A DNA stretch of 64,000 nucleotides from positions 310,001 to 374,000 of the forward strand of contig NC_026489.1 of assembly GCF_000328475.2 (NCBI RefSeq), given 5' to 3'. The notes under the pieces are model-generated. The model was given only the letters and a program-made list of their open reading frames with translations, was not told where the DNA came from and searched no databases. The position numbers were made by a program, and so were the translations under genes. Source of the DNA: Mycosarcoma maydis (Eukaryota; Basidiomycota; Ustilaginomycetes; Ustilaginales). The stretch's first letter is position 1, and the number at the start of each line of letters is the position of its first letter. Of the stretch, positions 34,017 to 43,989 are shown in pieces.

Positions 34017-36459
34017 GCTTGTGTCTGCTTTTGTTGAAGCTTGCGCAAGATTCCGCGCTCACATCGCCATGCTGACCAATTAATGATAAGCCTTGAGTCT
34101 GCTGTTCTCTCCTAACACACGCAGATGATTTTCCAATGCGTTCTAGACGGATGCAAATCGGTGTTCGATGCGCAGCTCAAACCGTGTCCCTGCCCAAACC
34201 ATGGCCGTGCATGTGCATCGACCGTGATCGTCCCTGGTCATTTTACAAGGCCAGAGTCTTCATTTGCGGAGGGCTTCCGCGCGTGCCCTTTCAAGGAACC
34301 TGGCGCGCGTCTTTCCGCCCAGCATAGCCCGTCAGGTGACGGGAAGAAGCGCTGAAAGAATTAACAGCTCCGATTCAGACCGTGACCCACGACCGATTGT
34401 CGATTGACGATTGGCTATGCGCTTGGCGGAAGAGCGCAAGCGACGCCAGCGCAGCCGGAGCGGCAACATATGGAGCAACGTCCAGGGCTGCAAGGAAAAA
34501 ACACCGCGGCAAGCTCCATAGTTGCACTGAGAGACGCATATTCAATCAAGGTGTATTTGGACATGCTATGGATTGATGGTGGACTGCCATGATGCATGGT
34601 GGAAGCAAAGAGGATACTGAGCTCAAGAGAGATGACGCGAAAGAGGCTGTGCATTCTCACCAGTGAAACGAACGATGCTGACGGTATGTAATAACGCATC
34701 GAGTCGAACTTCAAGCCAATCGTGAATGAGAGCAAGACGAGCAGCTTCGACTCATTGCTCCATAGCTGCAAGTATATGAGCATGTATTGTACCCAAGTCT
34801 TCCGCAATCACGCACCTCTTCAGCATGGTGCTCCTGGCGCCAAATTTCCATCTCTGATCGACTGGGATCGCGAATAGGAGGCGGAGGCGCCAGTACTCGT
34901 CTACTCGCACAACCCACCATCTTTTCGCTACCCAACGCTAGACGGTACGTTTCCTGTCTTCATTACTTTGACACGAACCTCGCACCATTCGCTATGGGTG
35001 AGGATGCGAGTTTAGTACGAAAAATGTGCTCAAGGGGTGCAGACGAGCCCACGAATGTGTCCAAGGCTTTCTAAGCTGCAGCGAAGAAAACCGCTTCCTT
35101 GCATACAAGTTTCGTAGTATATGTGACTCTGTGTAGATGAACAGCAGACGAGCGTAGATACGATGCTCAACTGTTCACGTCACTAAATTCTCACAGATCT
35201 GCTGCTGTTCAGCATTGTACAATGCCTGAACGAACCGTTCCTCTGCTTCATGCTAGAGGTAGTAAAGCTCAAAGCTAGACAGGATAGTCCACGCTGAACA
35301 TGATCTTCTCAGCAAGACAGTCGTCGTTGTAGCGAGCGAGACTCTAAGGGATCACGTTCTATGCGCTAATTGACAGACGCTGGTATCGGCCATTGCGTGC
35401 AACTGATCATGGTTTTTGGTTGCGACAGCGAAGACGGCTCAGTTCCGAGAAAGCAGATCTTGCCAGTGTCCAGTGTTTGCGTTGGAATATGCAGACTGAC
35501 TTGGACAAGACCATTCAATGTAGTGCTCCGCACGCACTTGGATCAGGTACGAACCAGAGCAAAAAGTTTAGATGACCTGACTCGTGCGAGTTGCTGTGCG
35601 CACCGAGCCGTGGCCGTACCAAGCCCAGGTGGTCGAGAGGTCAATTGAGAGCGCGATGGAGAGGTCGAGAGGTCTACAAATGAAAGGCATGTGAAAAGAA
35701 CAGCAAAGAGAAGCGGCGGGCGGGAGAAACCACTGAAAATGCGCGGCTGGTATGTGATTGTCTGGGATGATGGTGGTTCTAGCCACGAAGAGCTCAGAAA
35801 AAAAAACGTCACTAGGCACTCCGTGGAAACAAGCGTTCATGGTGATGCAAAAGACAGTTTATAAACAGTATGTTTGGGTTTGCTGGAAGCTCAGGTATGA
35901 ACAGAATCGCATAATACGGCACGGTAATCTTCTTGCTGCTGCTAATTCATCCTCGACCGGCTGTCCAGCAGCCGAGCGTGACGTTTGTGGACACGGGAAA
36001 AGTCTGTCACGGAGAAGAAAAAGGGGCGTCTCGTGCGATCGAGTACAGCGGCTTTTGAGAATAGCAATGCTATTGGAGGATTCGTCGGGGCCAACAAGCG
36101 ACTTCGTCAATAACGTCGTTTCGTCTTTACATAACTTATACGACCTGAACAACACGCAAATTCCTGACATGCAAATTCCGGTTTAGCATAAGCTACAACA
36201 CGAACCCACGAATCTGATGTGTGGTGGCTATGTCTGTACACTTTGTATTACACGGTGAGAAGACATCCAAAAATGATGCGCCTAAACTCGTGACTCTTTC
36301 TTCATCCGCGGGACACGAGAACAGGCTCTCTTTCGAATGCTGAATCGTCAAAGTGCAGCACAAAAGTACCGCAGTCCGCGAGACGTCACCACGTGCACCG
36401 TGCAGGGTCGCATCATCTTTGAAATTGGATTTCGCATTCACGATTCTTATGCTGCCTCG

Positions 36460-39400
36460 TTAAACTCCTGCAAAGCAGTCCAGCAGGCGATACACCGTCT
36501 CTGCATGAAAGTTAGACCGTGCGTGATGCATGAAGCAAGGCGTCGATGCAGATAGAAGGGATGCTGACTTCGCAGCTGTAGGGAAAGCGGATTGGATAAC
36601 CCACGTGGTAGCGGCAGGGCTACGGTTGCCGAGTTCAACATAGAGCTGTTCGGCGGCGCGTTGGATCGCAGCCGGCTGTCGAGCGTCGAGTAGTCCAAGC
36701 AGGGTTTCGTGAGTGGTGATGTTCCAAGCGGTTTCATCGGGCATGCGCGCGTTGAGGTGTCGGACAACGGTGACGAGTGTGTTGACAATGCAGAGGGTGA
36801 GTTGGGCGGGAAGGCTCGTGGTGGAAGGTAGAATGAAGGGAGCATCAACATGGGTATGCGCGCTTGAATCTTGACGTGGTGCTCGAGATGACGAAGAGGA
36901 CGAGGAGGAGGTCTGTATGAGTGATATGATTGGACCGCTTGAAGATGCAGGGTTTTCAGATTCGAGAAGGACCGAGTTCTCGCGTCCATTTGAATTCAAC
37001 TGCGCTGCAGACCCCGCGTTCGAGGCAGCAGCACCTCTCGCCATCCTCGCATCGAACCTGTACCTCACCAACGTCAACAACGCCTCAAAGCGCGGCCATG
37101 CATCTTCGACAATCCTCTTTCCCACAAACTCAGGCACCATCCTGGCCGTCGCCTCGACAAACTTGGCCGCTGCCACCCAAACCCCAGCATCCCTCTCCAC
37201 AAACCCTTGCTCCAGCTTGCTATACCATGCCTCGTCCCTCCCCCTCGCGCTTTTTCTGATTCTCGAGGCATCCAGATCGATAATCGGAACAAGTCGACTA
37301 GTAGTTGAGGCTTTGGCATTCGAGTAGGCCGCTCCCAGACGCGTCATGACAAACGGCCATGCAGAGTTGACGATCGGCAACAACTCAGCGGTCCGTGCTT
37401 GAGGTGCCAGCGTTTCGACTCCGTGTCGGAGCAATCCGAGGACGCGCGAGCGCAGGATCGGCGAAGGGTGCGTAAGAAACATGCTTGCTTTTATGAGGAT
37501 CTGCGTTGCTACTTGTTGACTTTTGTTCGGCTTGCCTTCTTCCTCCTTTTCACCAGCACTGCTATGCTCTCCGGACAGTGTTGCGTCGTCGAAAGCGTTG
37601 GCATCACGTTTGCGCGCCTCAATCCACGTCTTGAATATATCCACCTCGTCTCGCTTCCATTCGCTTGCGACAGAATCTCTCCAATTGATCTTGACCGAGG
37701 TGGGAAGCTTGGTAGCTTGTTCCATAGCCATCGTTTCCAGGATCGCATCGAGCACGGCAAGCAGCCCGTCGCAAATGCTAGGATGGTGGTGAAATCTGTC
37801 TAGAGCATCGAGAATCTCGTCGAGCGCGTCTTCGACCATGGGGATAATTTCCGACCCGAGGACGCGGATCATTTCGATCAGCACAAAGGGTGCACGTTGG
37901 GCAGATACGAGGGGGAGTACGACCAGTGATTGTTCTCCAGTCTTGAGCGCGAGTGTGGTGGACCAGTCCGCTCTACCAGAGTTCGATGCAGATGCGATCG
38001 CTCGAAGTTCCTCATCCAGCCCACTGATGAGCCTTTGGCAGGCGGATCCGAGGATGTAATCGGCGTGATCCAGCAGGCAGTTCTTAACGTCCGCGTAGGC
38101 CGTATTGAACGCAATGTCCTTGGTGGCGGAGGCCGAAGCCTGGCGAACAAGGTCCGAGGATGCGCTCGATGAAGCGCACATACCGCTGATCAACGGATAT
38201 GCGCCATGCAGAAGCAGGCTCCGGAATGACTGGCCTAGCAGCTTGGACGAGCTTCCGAGCAAGCTGAATAGTAGAGCGTTGGACCAATCTATCTGGCGCT
38301 CGGCTTGACGATATCGATGCTGGATCGAGAGTTGGTTTTGCGCCTGGCTGCCACGAGAAGTTCTAGATAGGTCTGCCGCTCGAACAAAGCCTAGGTCAAG
38401 TGCAGTGCCGTGTCGTGCTGGTGTCGAGGAACTGATGTTGTCAGGTGCTAGCGAGATGCCTTTCACGCGCTCGACGATCGTGTTCTCGGAGTAAGATCCG
38501 ACTTGTGCAAGCTCTTGCTTAGATGTGGCAATAGCATCGTCCGGATACTGATCCGACACTCTCTTGCTTAAGTCCCGATCAGATCGCAAACGAATCGCTT
38601 CCTCCGCATCACCATCGAACATGTCCATTACTGAAGCAAACACTTTTTTCCCCAATTTATGCGCCACCTTCCTCGCCAGCCTGCTTGCCTGCGTTGCCCC
38701 AGGACCCATATCGCTGAATTGCAATCCAAGTTCCAGATTATCCAGACAGCTGCTCACACCACGCAATAGATCGGTCGCCACCACAAGTGATGCCAGGCTT
38801 TCGTCCCGCAGGACCGCATCTTGATCTAGGGCGCCTCCAACACCTACCGAGCTGAGCCTGACAGATCTCGATCGCGAAGCTTCTGCTATGAGGAACGTAA
38901 CCAATGAAAACATGTGATTGAGGTCGAGTTTTGTGCCAGCTTTGTTCCGCTTGATCTCGTGGACATGCGAGAGGGCAAGCGAGCGTCCGAGCTTGTAAAA
39001 CATCCGACTAAGTTGCGAGGATGTACTCGCTTCCAAGCCACAGAAGGTGGGCTGAAGCCGCCATGTCGTCGATGTGGAAAATTGTAGTGTCTCTTCGACG
39101 TACTGCAGTCGGTCGACTTTGAGTGGGCGAAGGAGTCGCACACAGGTATCTTGCAGATCGTGTGCGAGCTTTGCGAGTCCGATGGATGTGCTACCGCCGG
39201 TGGAGGCTAAGCTGTAACGGGTCATATGCTGGTGGAGCACTTCGAGAACTGCACCCACTCTTAAAGCGAGCCTCGAAACCCTGCCGTCGTCCTGATCAGT
39301 TATGGCTGCGGGAAGGCTGTTCAGCGCTTGCATTAGTACCGACCAAAGAATGGATCCATTGCTAAGTTGTACCGGTTCCCTCAGGTCTCCTTTGCTCTCG

Positions 39401-41265
39401 CCTCTGACCGCCTTCTTTTGAAGATCCCAAAGTACGGTCTTTGCGCTCTGCGCAACCGCATCAGAATTGAGCTCCGAAGAAAGATCAATGATCCAAGTCA
39501 GCAGCGTAGTGATGCTGGAGGAGTTTTGCATATCCGAAGCTGTGGCACTGTTCATTTTGGTATCGAGACGAGCCATATCTGCCAGGTGGATGTCGAGCCA
39601 GCCGAATGAGCCTGCACACTCCGACAGAAGCGCGCCAGCCAGATGCAAGATGGCGATCTTAACCGAGGTGTGCACAGAGGATGGAAGTGAAGTTCCCGAC
39701 AGTGAGGGCTGTGTTAGCGTTGAAAAAGATTTCAGAGCTACATGAACTTGTGCCAGCGTCGACAGGGCCCACCGTGCGTCTTTGTCAGCTGATACTTGGC
39801 CACGAAATCCCTGTGTAGTTGCATGATTGACACGAGCTTCGTCGTCTTTAGATACGTTTGCGCTTGTCGAATCGGGAGAATGGTCATCGATTAGTTGAAC
39901 GCCGGCAAAGTCTTCGAGGTCTGTCACTTTCATGGAGGTCTTCTTGCTTGCTGTCTGTGACTGAAGACTAGAGAGTTTCGCTTGAGGAGAAAGGGCTTCG
40001 CAAAGCGCCTCATCTGACAGCGTGGCTCTGAAGAGATCACTGAGAAGCTCGATCGCGCCTGCGGCTACAGAGCTCGGAGTTGGCTTTGGCTTTGCACCAT
40101 CTTGCTTCGACTTGACCCTGCTCGTGGCGAGGCGCGTAAGCGATGACGTGATTCCGGGCAAGAGCGGGCGTAGGCGATGAGCTGCCGCCAACTGTGGCAA
40201 TATTTCTTCTGTACTTTTGTTGTCAGGCGGAGTTGAGGGGAAGTCGATGTAGCAGAGAGATGGAGTTTCGAGACACGATGCCACCCGTACGATTGCTGAG
40301 GGTAGATGGCAGAGGCCGCCAATCCATAGCAGGAGCGCATGACGAGCTGCACCGATAGCACTCGATCGCACCTCGGTTGAGGCGCGGGACGACTCTGCGA
40401 GGGTGAGACAAGAGGAAAGGACGAAGCTGATTGCGCCCTTTGCAACTCTGTCTGTAGCCACGTAAGAGAGATGTGCGGGAGTCGGGAAGACATGCCTAAC
40501 ATCTTCTCTTGAGCTACAAGCGTTGTAGTTGCCAGCATTATCAGCTACGTCTTCTTGATCGTCTAGCAGCGGAAGATCCGATACACCATCCCATTCCCAA
40601 TCGGCCTCTTGCACCTTTTGTTGCCCAGTCGTGCTTATCGATTGCAAAGGCTTGAAGCGCGGGCAGAGCAGCTCGTCGAGCACGGCAATCGCTGAAAGTT
40701 TCACCTCATCGTTATGACGGACCGTAGTACTCGCTTGATTGCCGTCTTTACTTGCAGGAGAGCCAAGGACGGAACTAGAAAGGATGACGAGGTCGCACCA
40801 CACCTGCCAGTGCTTGGCTCCTGACGACTCTGAAGCCCAACTTTTCCACCACTGACTGCACAGTAGCTGTATTACATCCAGAGTAGCCTCAGCTACCGAG
40901 TCTGGCAAGCTCGTGATCCCCTTTGGAGCGGAGTTGATGAGCTCGGATAATGGGAAGAAGACGTAATTGATTAAAGGGGGGGTGAGAACGTCTTCTGCGC
41001 CAGCAGGAATCAATTTTGACGTTGAGGCAGTTGGGCTTCTTGAATCGCCCAGGTGTGTATTGGTCTCGGAGAGAAACGCTTTGAGAGTGATCTTGAGTCG
41101 ACGTAGACATTCTACTATTTGGTGCGATTGTGTTGTTGTGACTGTTGTCCGCCGTCCAGCGAGAGAAAGTAGCTCAACGCACACTGGCTTGAGGCGCTGA
41201 AAGGGCGTCTGAGAGCTGCTTTGTAGATGTCTCTGCTGGAATGGGCCAGCTGCCGGCGAGAACAT
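36460..41265 (-). CDS. TTI1: TTI1-like HEAT-repeat protein (TTT complex)
   Basis: 1,601 residues in one exon from the ATG at 41,265. Tti1 forms the TTT complex with Tel2 and Tti2, which stabilises and matures PI3K-like kinases such as TOR, ATM, ATR and DNA-PK/TRRAP. The N-terminal FQRLKPVCVELLSLAG (22-37) is the characteristic opening of the family. The rest is alpha-helical with HEAT-like repeats and low-complexity loops (for example a Ser/Arg loop near 1,470-1,490). The C-terminal quarter carries SVRR-type helices with HPSPILRSRVLGLLRHGVE and WPRFEALLTLV, matching the conserved C-terminal HEAT block. Fungal Tti1 proteins are about 1,000-1,300 residues, so this one is long. It is divergent from the thioesterase gene. 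Confidence 0.8.
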   Translation of the reverse strand: MFSPAAGPFQQRHLQSSSQTPFQRLKPVCVELLSLAGRRTTVTTTQSHQIVECLRRLKITLKAFLSETNTHLGDSRSPTASTSKLIPAGAEDVLTPPLINYVFFPLSELINSAPKGITSLPDSVAEATLDVIQLLCSQWWKSWASESSGAKHWQVWCDLVILSSSVLGSPASKDGNQASTTVRHNDEVKLSAIAVLDELLCPRFKPLQSISTTGQQKVQEADWEWDGVSDLPLLDDQEDVADNAGNYNACSSREDVRHVFPTPAHLSYVATDRVAKGAISFVLSSCLTLAESSRASTEVRSSAIGAARHALLLWIGGLCHLPSAIVRVASCLETPSLCYIDFPSTPPDNKSTEEILPQLAAAHRLRPLLPGITSSLTRLATSRVKSKQDGAKPKPTPSSVAAGAIELLSDLFRATLSDEALCEALSPQAKLSSLQSQTASKKTSMKVTDLEDFAGVQLIDDHSPDSTSANVSKDDEARVNHATTQGFRGQVSADKDARWALSTLAQVHVALKSFSTLTQPSLSGTSLPSSVHTSVKIAILHLAGALLSECAGSFGWLDIHLADMARLDTKMNSATASDMQNSSSITTLLTWIIDLSSELNSDAVAQSAKTVLWDLQKKAVRGESKGDLREPVQLSNGSILWSVLMQALNSLPAAITDQDDGRVSRLALRVGAVLEVLHQHMTRYSLASTGGSTSIGLAKLAHDLQDTCVRLLRPLKVDRLQYVEETLQFSTSTTWRLQPTFCGLEASTSSQLSRMFYKLGRSLALSHVHEIKRNKAGTKLDLNHMFSLVTFLIAEASRSRSVRLSSVGVGGALDQDAVLRDESLASLVVATDLLRGVSSCLDNLELGLQFSDMGPGATQASRLARKVAHKLGKKVFASVMDMFDGDAEEAIRLRSDRDLSKRVSDQYPDDAIATSKQELAQVGSYSENTIVERVKGISLAPDNISSSTPARHGTALDLGFVRAADLSRTSRGSQAQNQLSIQHRYRQAERQIDWSNALLFSLLGSSSKLLGQSFRSLLLHGAYPLISGMCASSSASSDLVRQASASATKDIAFNTAYADVKNCLLDHADYILGSACQRLISGLDEELRAIASASNSGRADWSTTLALKTGEQSLVVLPLVSAQRAPFVLIEMIRVLGSEIIPMVEDALDEILDALDRFHHHPSICDGLLAVLDAILETMAMEQATKLPTSVKINWRDSVASEWKRDEVDIFKTWIEARKRDANAFDDATLSGEHSSAGEKEEEGKPNKSQQVATQILIKASMFLTHPSPILRSRVLGLLRHGVETLAPQARTAELLPIVNSAWPFVMTRLGAAYSNAKASTTSRLVPIIDLDASRIRKSARGRDEAWYSKLEQGFVERDAGVWVAAAKFVEATARMVPEFVGKRIVEDAWPRFEALLTLVRYRFDARMARGAAASNAGSAAQLNSNGRENSVLLESENPASSSGPIISLIQTSSSSSSSSRAPRQDSSAHTHVDAPFILPSTTSLPAQLTLCIVNTLVTVVRHLNARMPDETAWNITTHETLLGLLDARQPAAIQRAAEQLYVELGNRSPAATTWVIQSAFPTAAKSASLLSASTPCFMHHARSNFHAETVYRLLDCFAGV

Positions 41266-41658
41266 GTTTTGCTCGTAATTGCCTTGGCAACAACAGATGT
41301 GTGTGGTGAACAGCAGAAGGAAAAGCAGGGTCCAAAGCAGCTTTCTTGGTTCGACGGTGGAGGCTCCGACTTCCGAAGCAGGTAGAAGTCACGAGTCCGT
41401 GGTCAAAATTGACGAGTGTTACGTTGGTGGTTCTCCACATCACATGTGAGCAATCGTGAATATACGCCCCGCGCTGCGCAAAGGCCAAACTTTGGGGGTC
41501 AGAAGCATGTTCATGATTTGTGATTTCAATGTGCGCTTTAAAGTGAGAGAGAAGTAGTTCTCCCTTTGCCCACAACACTTGCTTGCACATAACATTGAGC
41601 ATCACATCCAACCACCACGATTTCACCGGTTCGGCTCGACGGTCAACGGTACGCAACA
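41266..41658. other. Divergent promoter between TTI1 and thioesterase genes
   Basis: 393 bp between two start codons. It holds AAGTCACGAGTCC near 41,385, TCGTGAAT near 41,453 and TTCATGATTTGTGATTT near 41,512. No small gene recognised. Confidence 0.55.
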
Positions 41659-42309
41659 ATGTCAAATGCAGCAGCCTCTTCAAGCGCGGAGAGCGTGGTC
41701 ACGCTGGAAATGATCAACAAGCTGCAGCAGGAGGTGCTGGACAACAATCCGATCTACAAGTATCTTTTGTCTGACGTAAGTTTGGAGTAGCGCCACACCA
41801 CGCCGAGGCGTTGATTGCTCGACAGCGTGCACATTGTCAGCCGACACAGCTCACATGATCTGGGTCAGTATCCCCATAAGTTCTTTATGCTAATGCCGTC
41901 ATACATCTTCTCCTACATCTCGCTGTCTCTTTCGCAGCTGGTGATCAAAACCGTCTCCTCCGGCTACATTGAAGCGCATGTACCCGTCTCTCGGACGCTC
42001 ATGAACAGCAAAAACATCCTGCACGGTTCAACGTCGGCGACAATCATTGACTGGATCGGTGGCATTGTCGTCGCCTCGACCTCACCCGATCGATTCAAGA
42101 AGCGTGGTGTATCGGTCGACATCCACGCAACATACGTCGGAGCAGCGAAAGAAGGCGATGTGTTGATCGTCAAGGGGAAAAGTAATAAAATTGGCAGGAA
42201 CTTGGCGTTCATCGACGTAGAGATCTTGAGTAGAAAACCGGGTGGAAGCGAGTCGGGCGAGGATGACAAGGTGATTGTCAGTGGGAGCCATACCAAGTAT
42301 GTCGGATAG
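41659..42309 (+). CDS. Hotdog-fold acyl-CoA thioesterase, THEM2/ACOT13-like
   Basis: I read join(41659..41775,41938..42309), 162 residues. The donor is GTAAGT, the acceptor TTTCGCAG, phase 0. Small thioesterases of the THEM2/PaaI group hydrolyse acyl-CoA esters as tetramers, often at mitochondria. The N-terminal helix ENKLQQEVL-like segment (MINKLQQEVLDNNPIYKYLL) is followed by the hotdog domain with the conserved helix NILHGSTSATIIDWIGGIVV (about 74-93), where an Asp of the family active site is kept (TIIDW), and the strands VSVDIHATYVGAAKEGD and NLAFIDVEI. The family usually has HGG in place of the HGS seen here. The true substrate is unknown. Confidence 0.87.
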
Positions 42310-42606
42310 AGAGCCGATGCATTTGGCGTACAAAGCAGCTGCTTGAAAGATACAAGACTAAGACCTGGGGTATTAGATGTAATAGAATGAGACAACTCGC
42401 GCATGCGTTTACATTTGTGTGATGTCTGATGCCAGAATCGACGAAGCAGAGAAAGAGTCTGACCGTGACGATCTGACGACGATCGCAGAGTGGGTATGAG
42501 ATAGGACAACAGCCTATCACGAAAAGCATCTTGTTGAGAGGGCGCGAGATAGCTTCTGTGCGCTCTCTTCGAGGAAGATCTACACTCAACGGGCAACCGG
42601 CTTTCT

Positions 42607-43055
42607 CTAACCGGTAGTAGCCTTGACATCCGCCGACTCTGCTGGCGCCGACGTTACGTGCGTCGAAGGAGGAACAGCCGACATCTGCGGAGTAGCCTCA
42701 TACGCCGGGGCCGATGCATCGACTCCCTTCAAGCCTTCCCCATCCACCGTCTGCGTTCGATCTTGAGGTTCACTGTTGGCGATAGGGTAGTCTTCCACTG
42801 GAAGCGGTGCATCGTTCTTCCATCCGCAATTGAATCGACAACAATTGTCACAGCAGGATGCGTCGGCTCCATATTGGCCTGTTTTTCAACTCAGAGATCG
42901 AGACGTTGACAGCAAGAAATCATCAGCATCGACAGAGACAAAAGCAGTTGTGAAGGTGGTTAGATCTACTGACGAGTGCCGCAGAAGACATATTGGATCT
43001 GCGCTGCAATGGCGGCACAGCAACCACCGCAGATGAAGGCACCGGTCTCTTCCAT
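42607..43055 (-). CDS. Small Cys-rich protein, two exons, family unknown
   Basis: I read complement(join(42607..42878,42974..43055)), 117 residues. The donor is GTCAGT (42,973-42,968), the acceptor AACAG (before 42,878), phase 1 at both ends. The N-terminal half carries a dense cysteine pattern: ICGGCCAAIAAQIQYVFCG in exon 1 and SCCDNCCRFNCGW at the start of exon 2. The C-terminal half is Pro/Ala/Thr-rich and disordered (about 60-117). There is no signal peptide; the Cys-rich segment is mildly hydrophobic and could be a palmitoylated or CYSTM-like membrane anchor, or a metal-binding module. I do not recognise the family. The donor is non-canonical, so the splice model is less certain than the two exons themselves. 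It is convergent with the thioesterase gene. Confidence 0.6.
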
Positions 43056-43989
43056 GATTGCAATCCGCCTTTTACTTTGCTTTCAGGTGCAGCTACTTGA
43101 GTTGTGAATACTTGGTGATTCTGACTTGCGTTAGGGTGGATCGCGGATGCTTGTGCAATGGCAGAGAATTAAGGAGCCCAGTGGTGGTGGTGTCAAAACT
43201 AACACTCGTGACTGTAACCTTCGTGCTTGTCATCTTGATCACGCATGTATGCACCAAGACGGAAAAATTCAAACATTACCCAACCTTGATCAAACAGACG
43301 GCTCTCCATCTCATCAGTCACGAGTCTCTGTCCAGAAGCTGATCGGAGTGCAGCACAAAAACGCACGGCCCCCAACCCATCCGACCTGATTCGCTTGTGT
43401 TGTGTAGACCATTGTGAATGGTGGTGGTAGATGCGTCTCAAACCAAGCGCTCGTGTTTGCTTGGGCTAGGTGTACCGCCTTCTTCCAACTAGCACTGCGT
43501 GCCGGCACATGCGCCATTGTTCGGCAATTCCGATTTACATTTATTAAAACAGTCACAGAGTCACGAGTGTGAGTGAAAACTTGCGCGCGGTGTTCAACTT
43601 GGTAACTCGGTACTCACGACTCTTGAATCCAAGAAAACACTCTTTGCTCACCTCGAGAAGTGTGCCCGTGGTCCACAGTCGCGAGATTCCACGGCCATCC
43701 CATGAATGCAATCATGAATCACAAATCGCACCAAGGGATCCATGAAAGTCGCTCTTCCGTCACCAATCAAATCAATCCATGGTTGACGTCATGCTGTGTT
43801 GCACCGCTGCCATCAGTCGACTTTTCATACAAGCGACGCCAAGGCAAGTCGTTGCGAGCCAAAGCACAGCAGCTCAGAACTCATGTTCACAACAGAAACA
43901 TGCATCACACTCAGTATGGCTGTTCCCTGAGCAATGCATTGCTAAGACATTGAGGTGAATCACTAATGATACAATGGAGAGCTAGCTTC
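43056..43989. other. Intergenic region with several CACG elements
   Basis: 934 bp between two minus-strand genes. Elements include ACTCGTGACT near 43,204, AGTCACGAGT at 43,316-43,325 and 43,559-43,568, and ACTCACGACT at 43,612-43,621. No gene recognised. Confidence 0.55.

Larger units (their letters stand above)
30877..36459. other. Long non-coding interval upstream of the second velvet gene
   Basis: About 5.6 kb with no supportable gene. It lies between the start of the minus-strand velvet gene and the 3' end of TTI1. The first 800 bp are purine-rich on the plus strand, that is pyrimidine-rich in the velvet reading direction, as expected of a leader. Further out are an AT-rich CACG cluster at 33,241-33,370, a TATATATATA tract near 33,885, and the ACAAAG cluster at 33,946-34,016. 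Open frames are short and unrecognisable. Confidence 0.55.
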
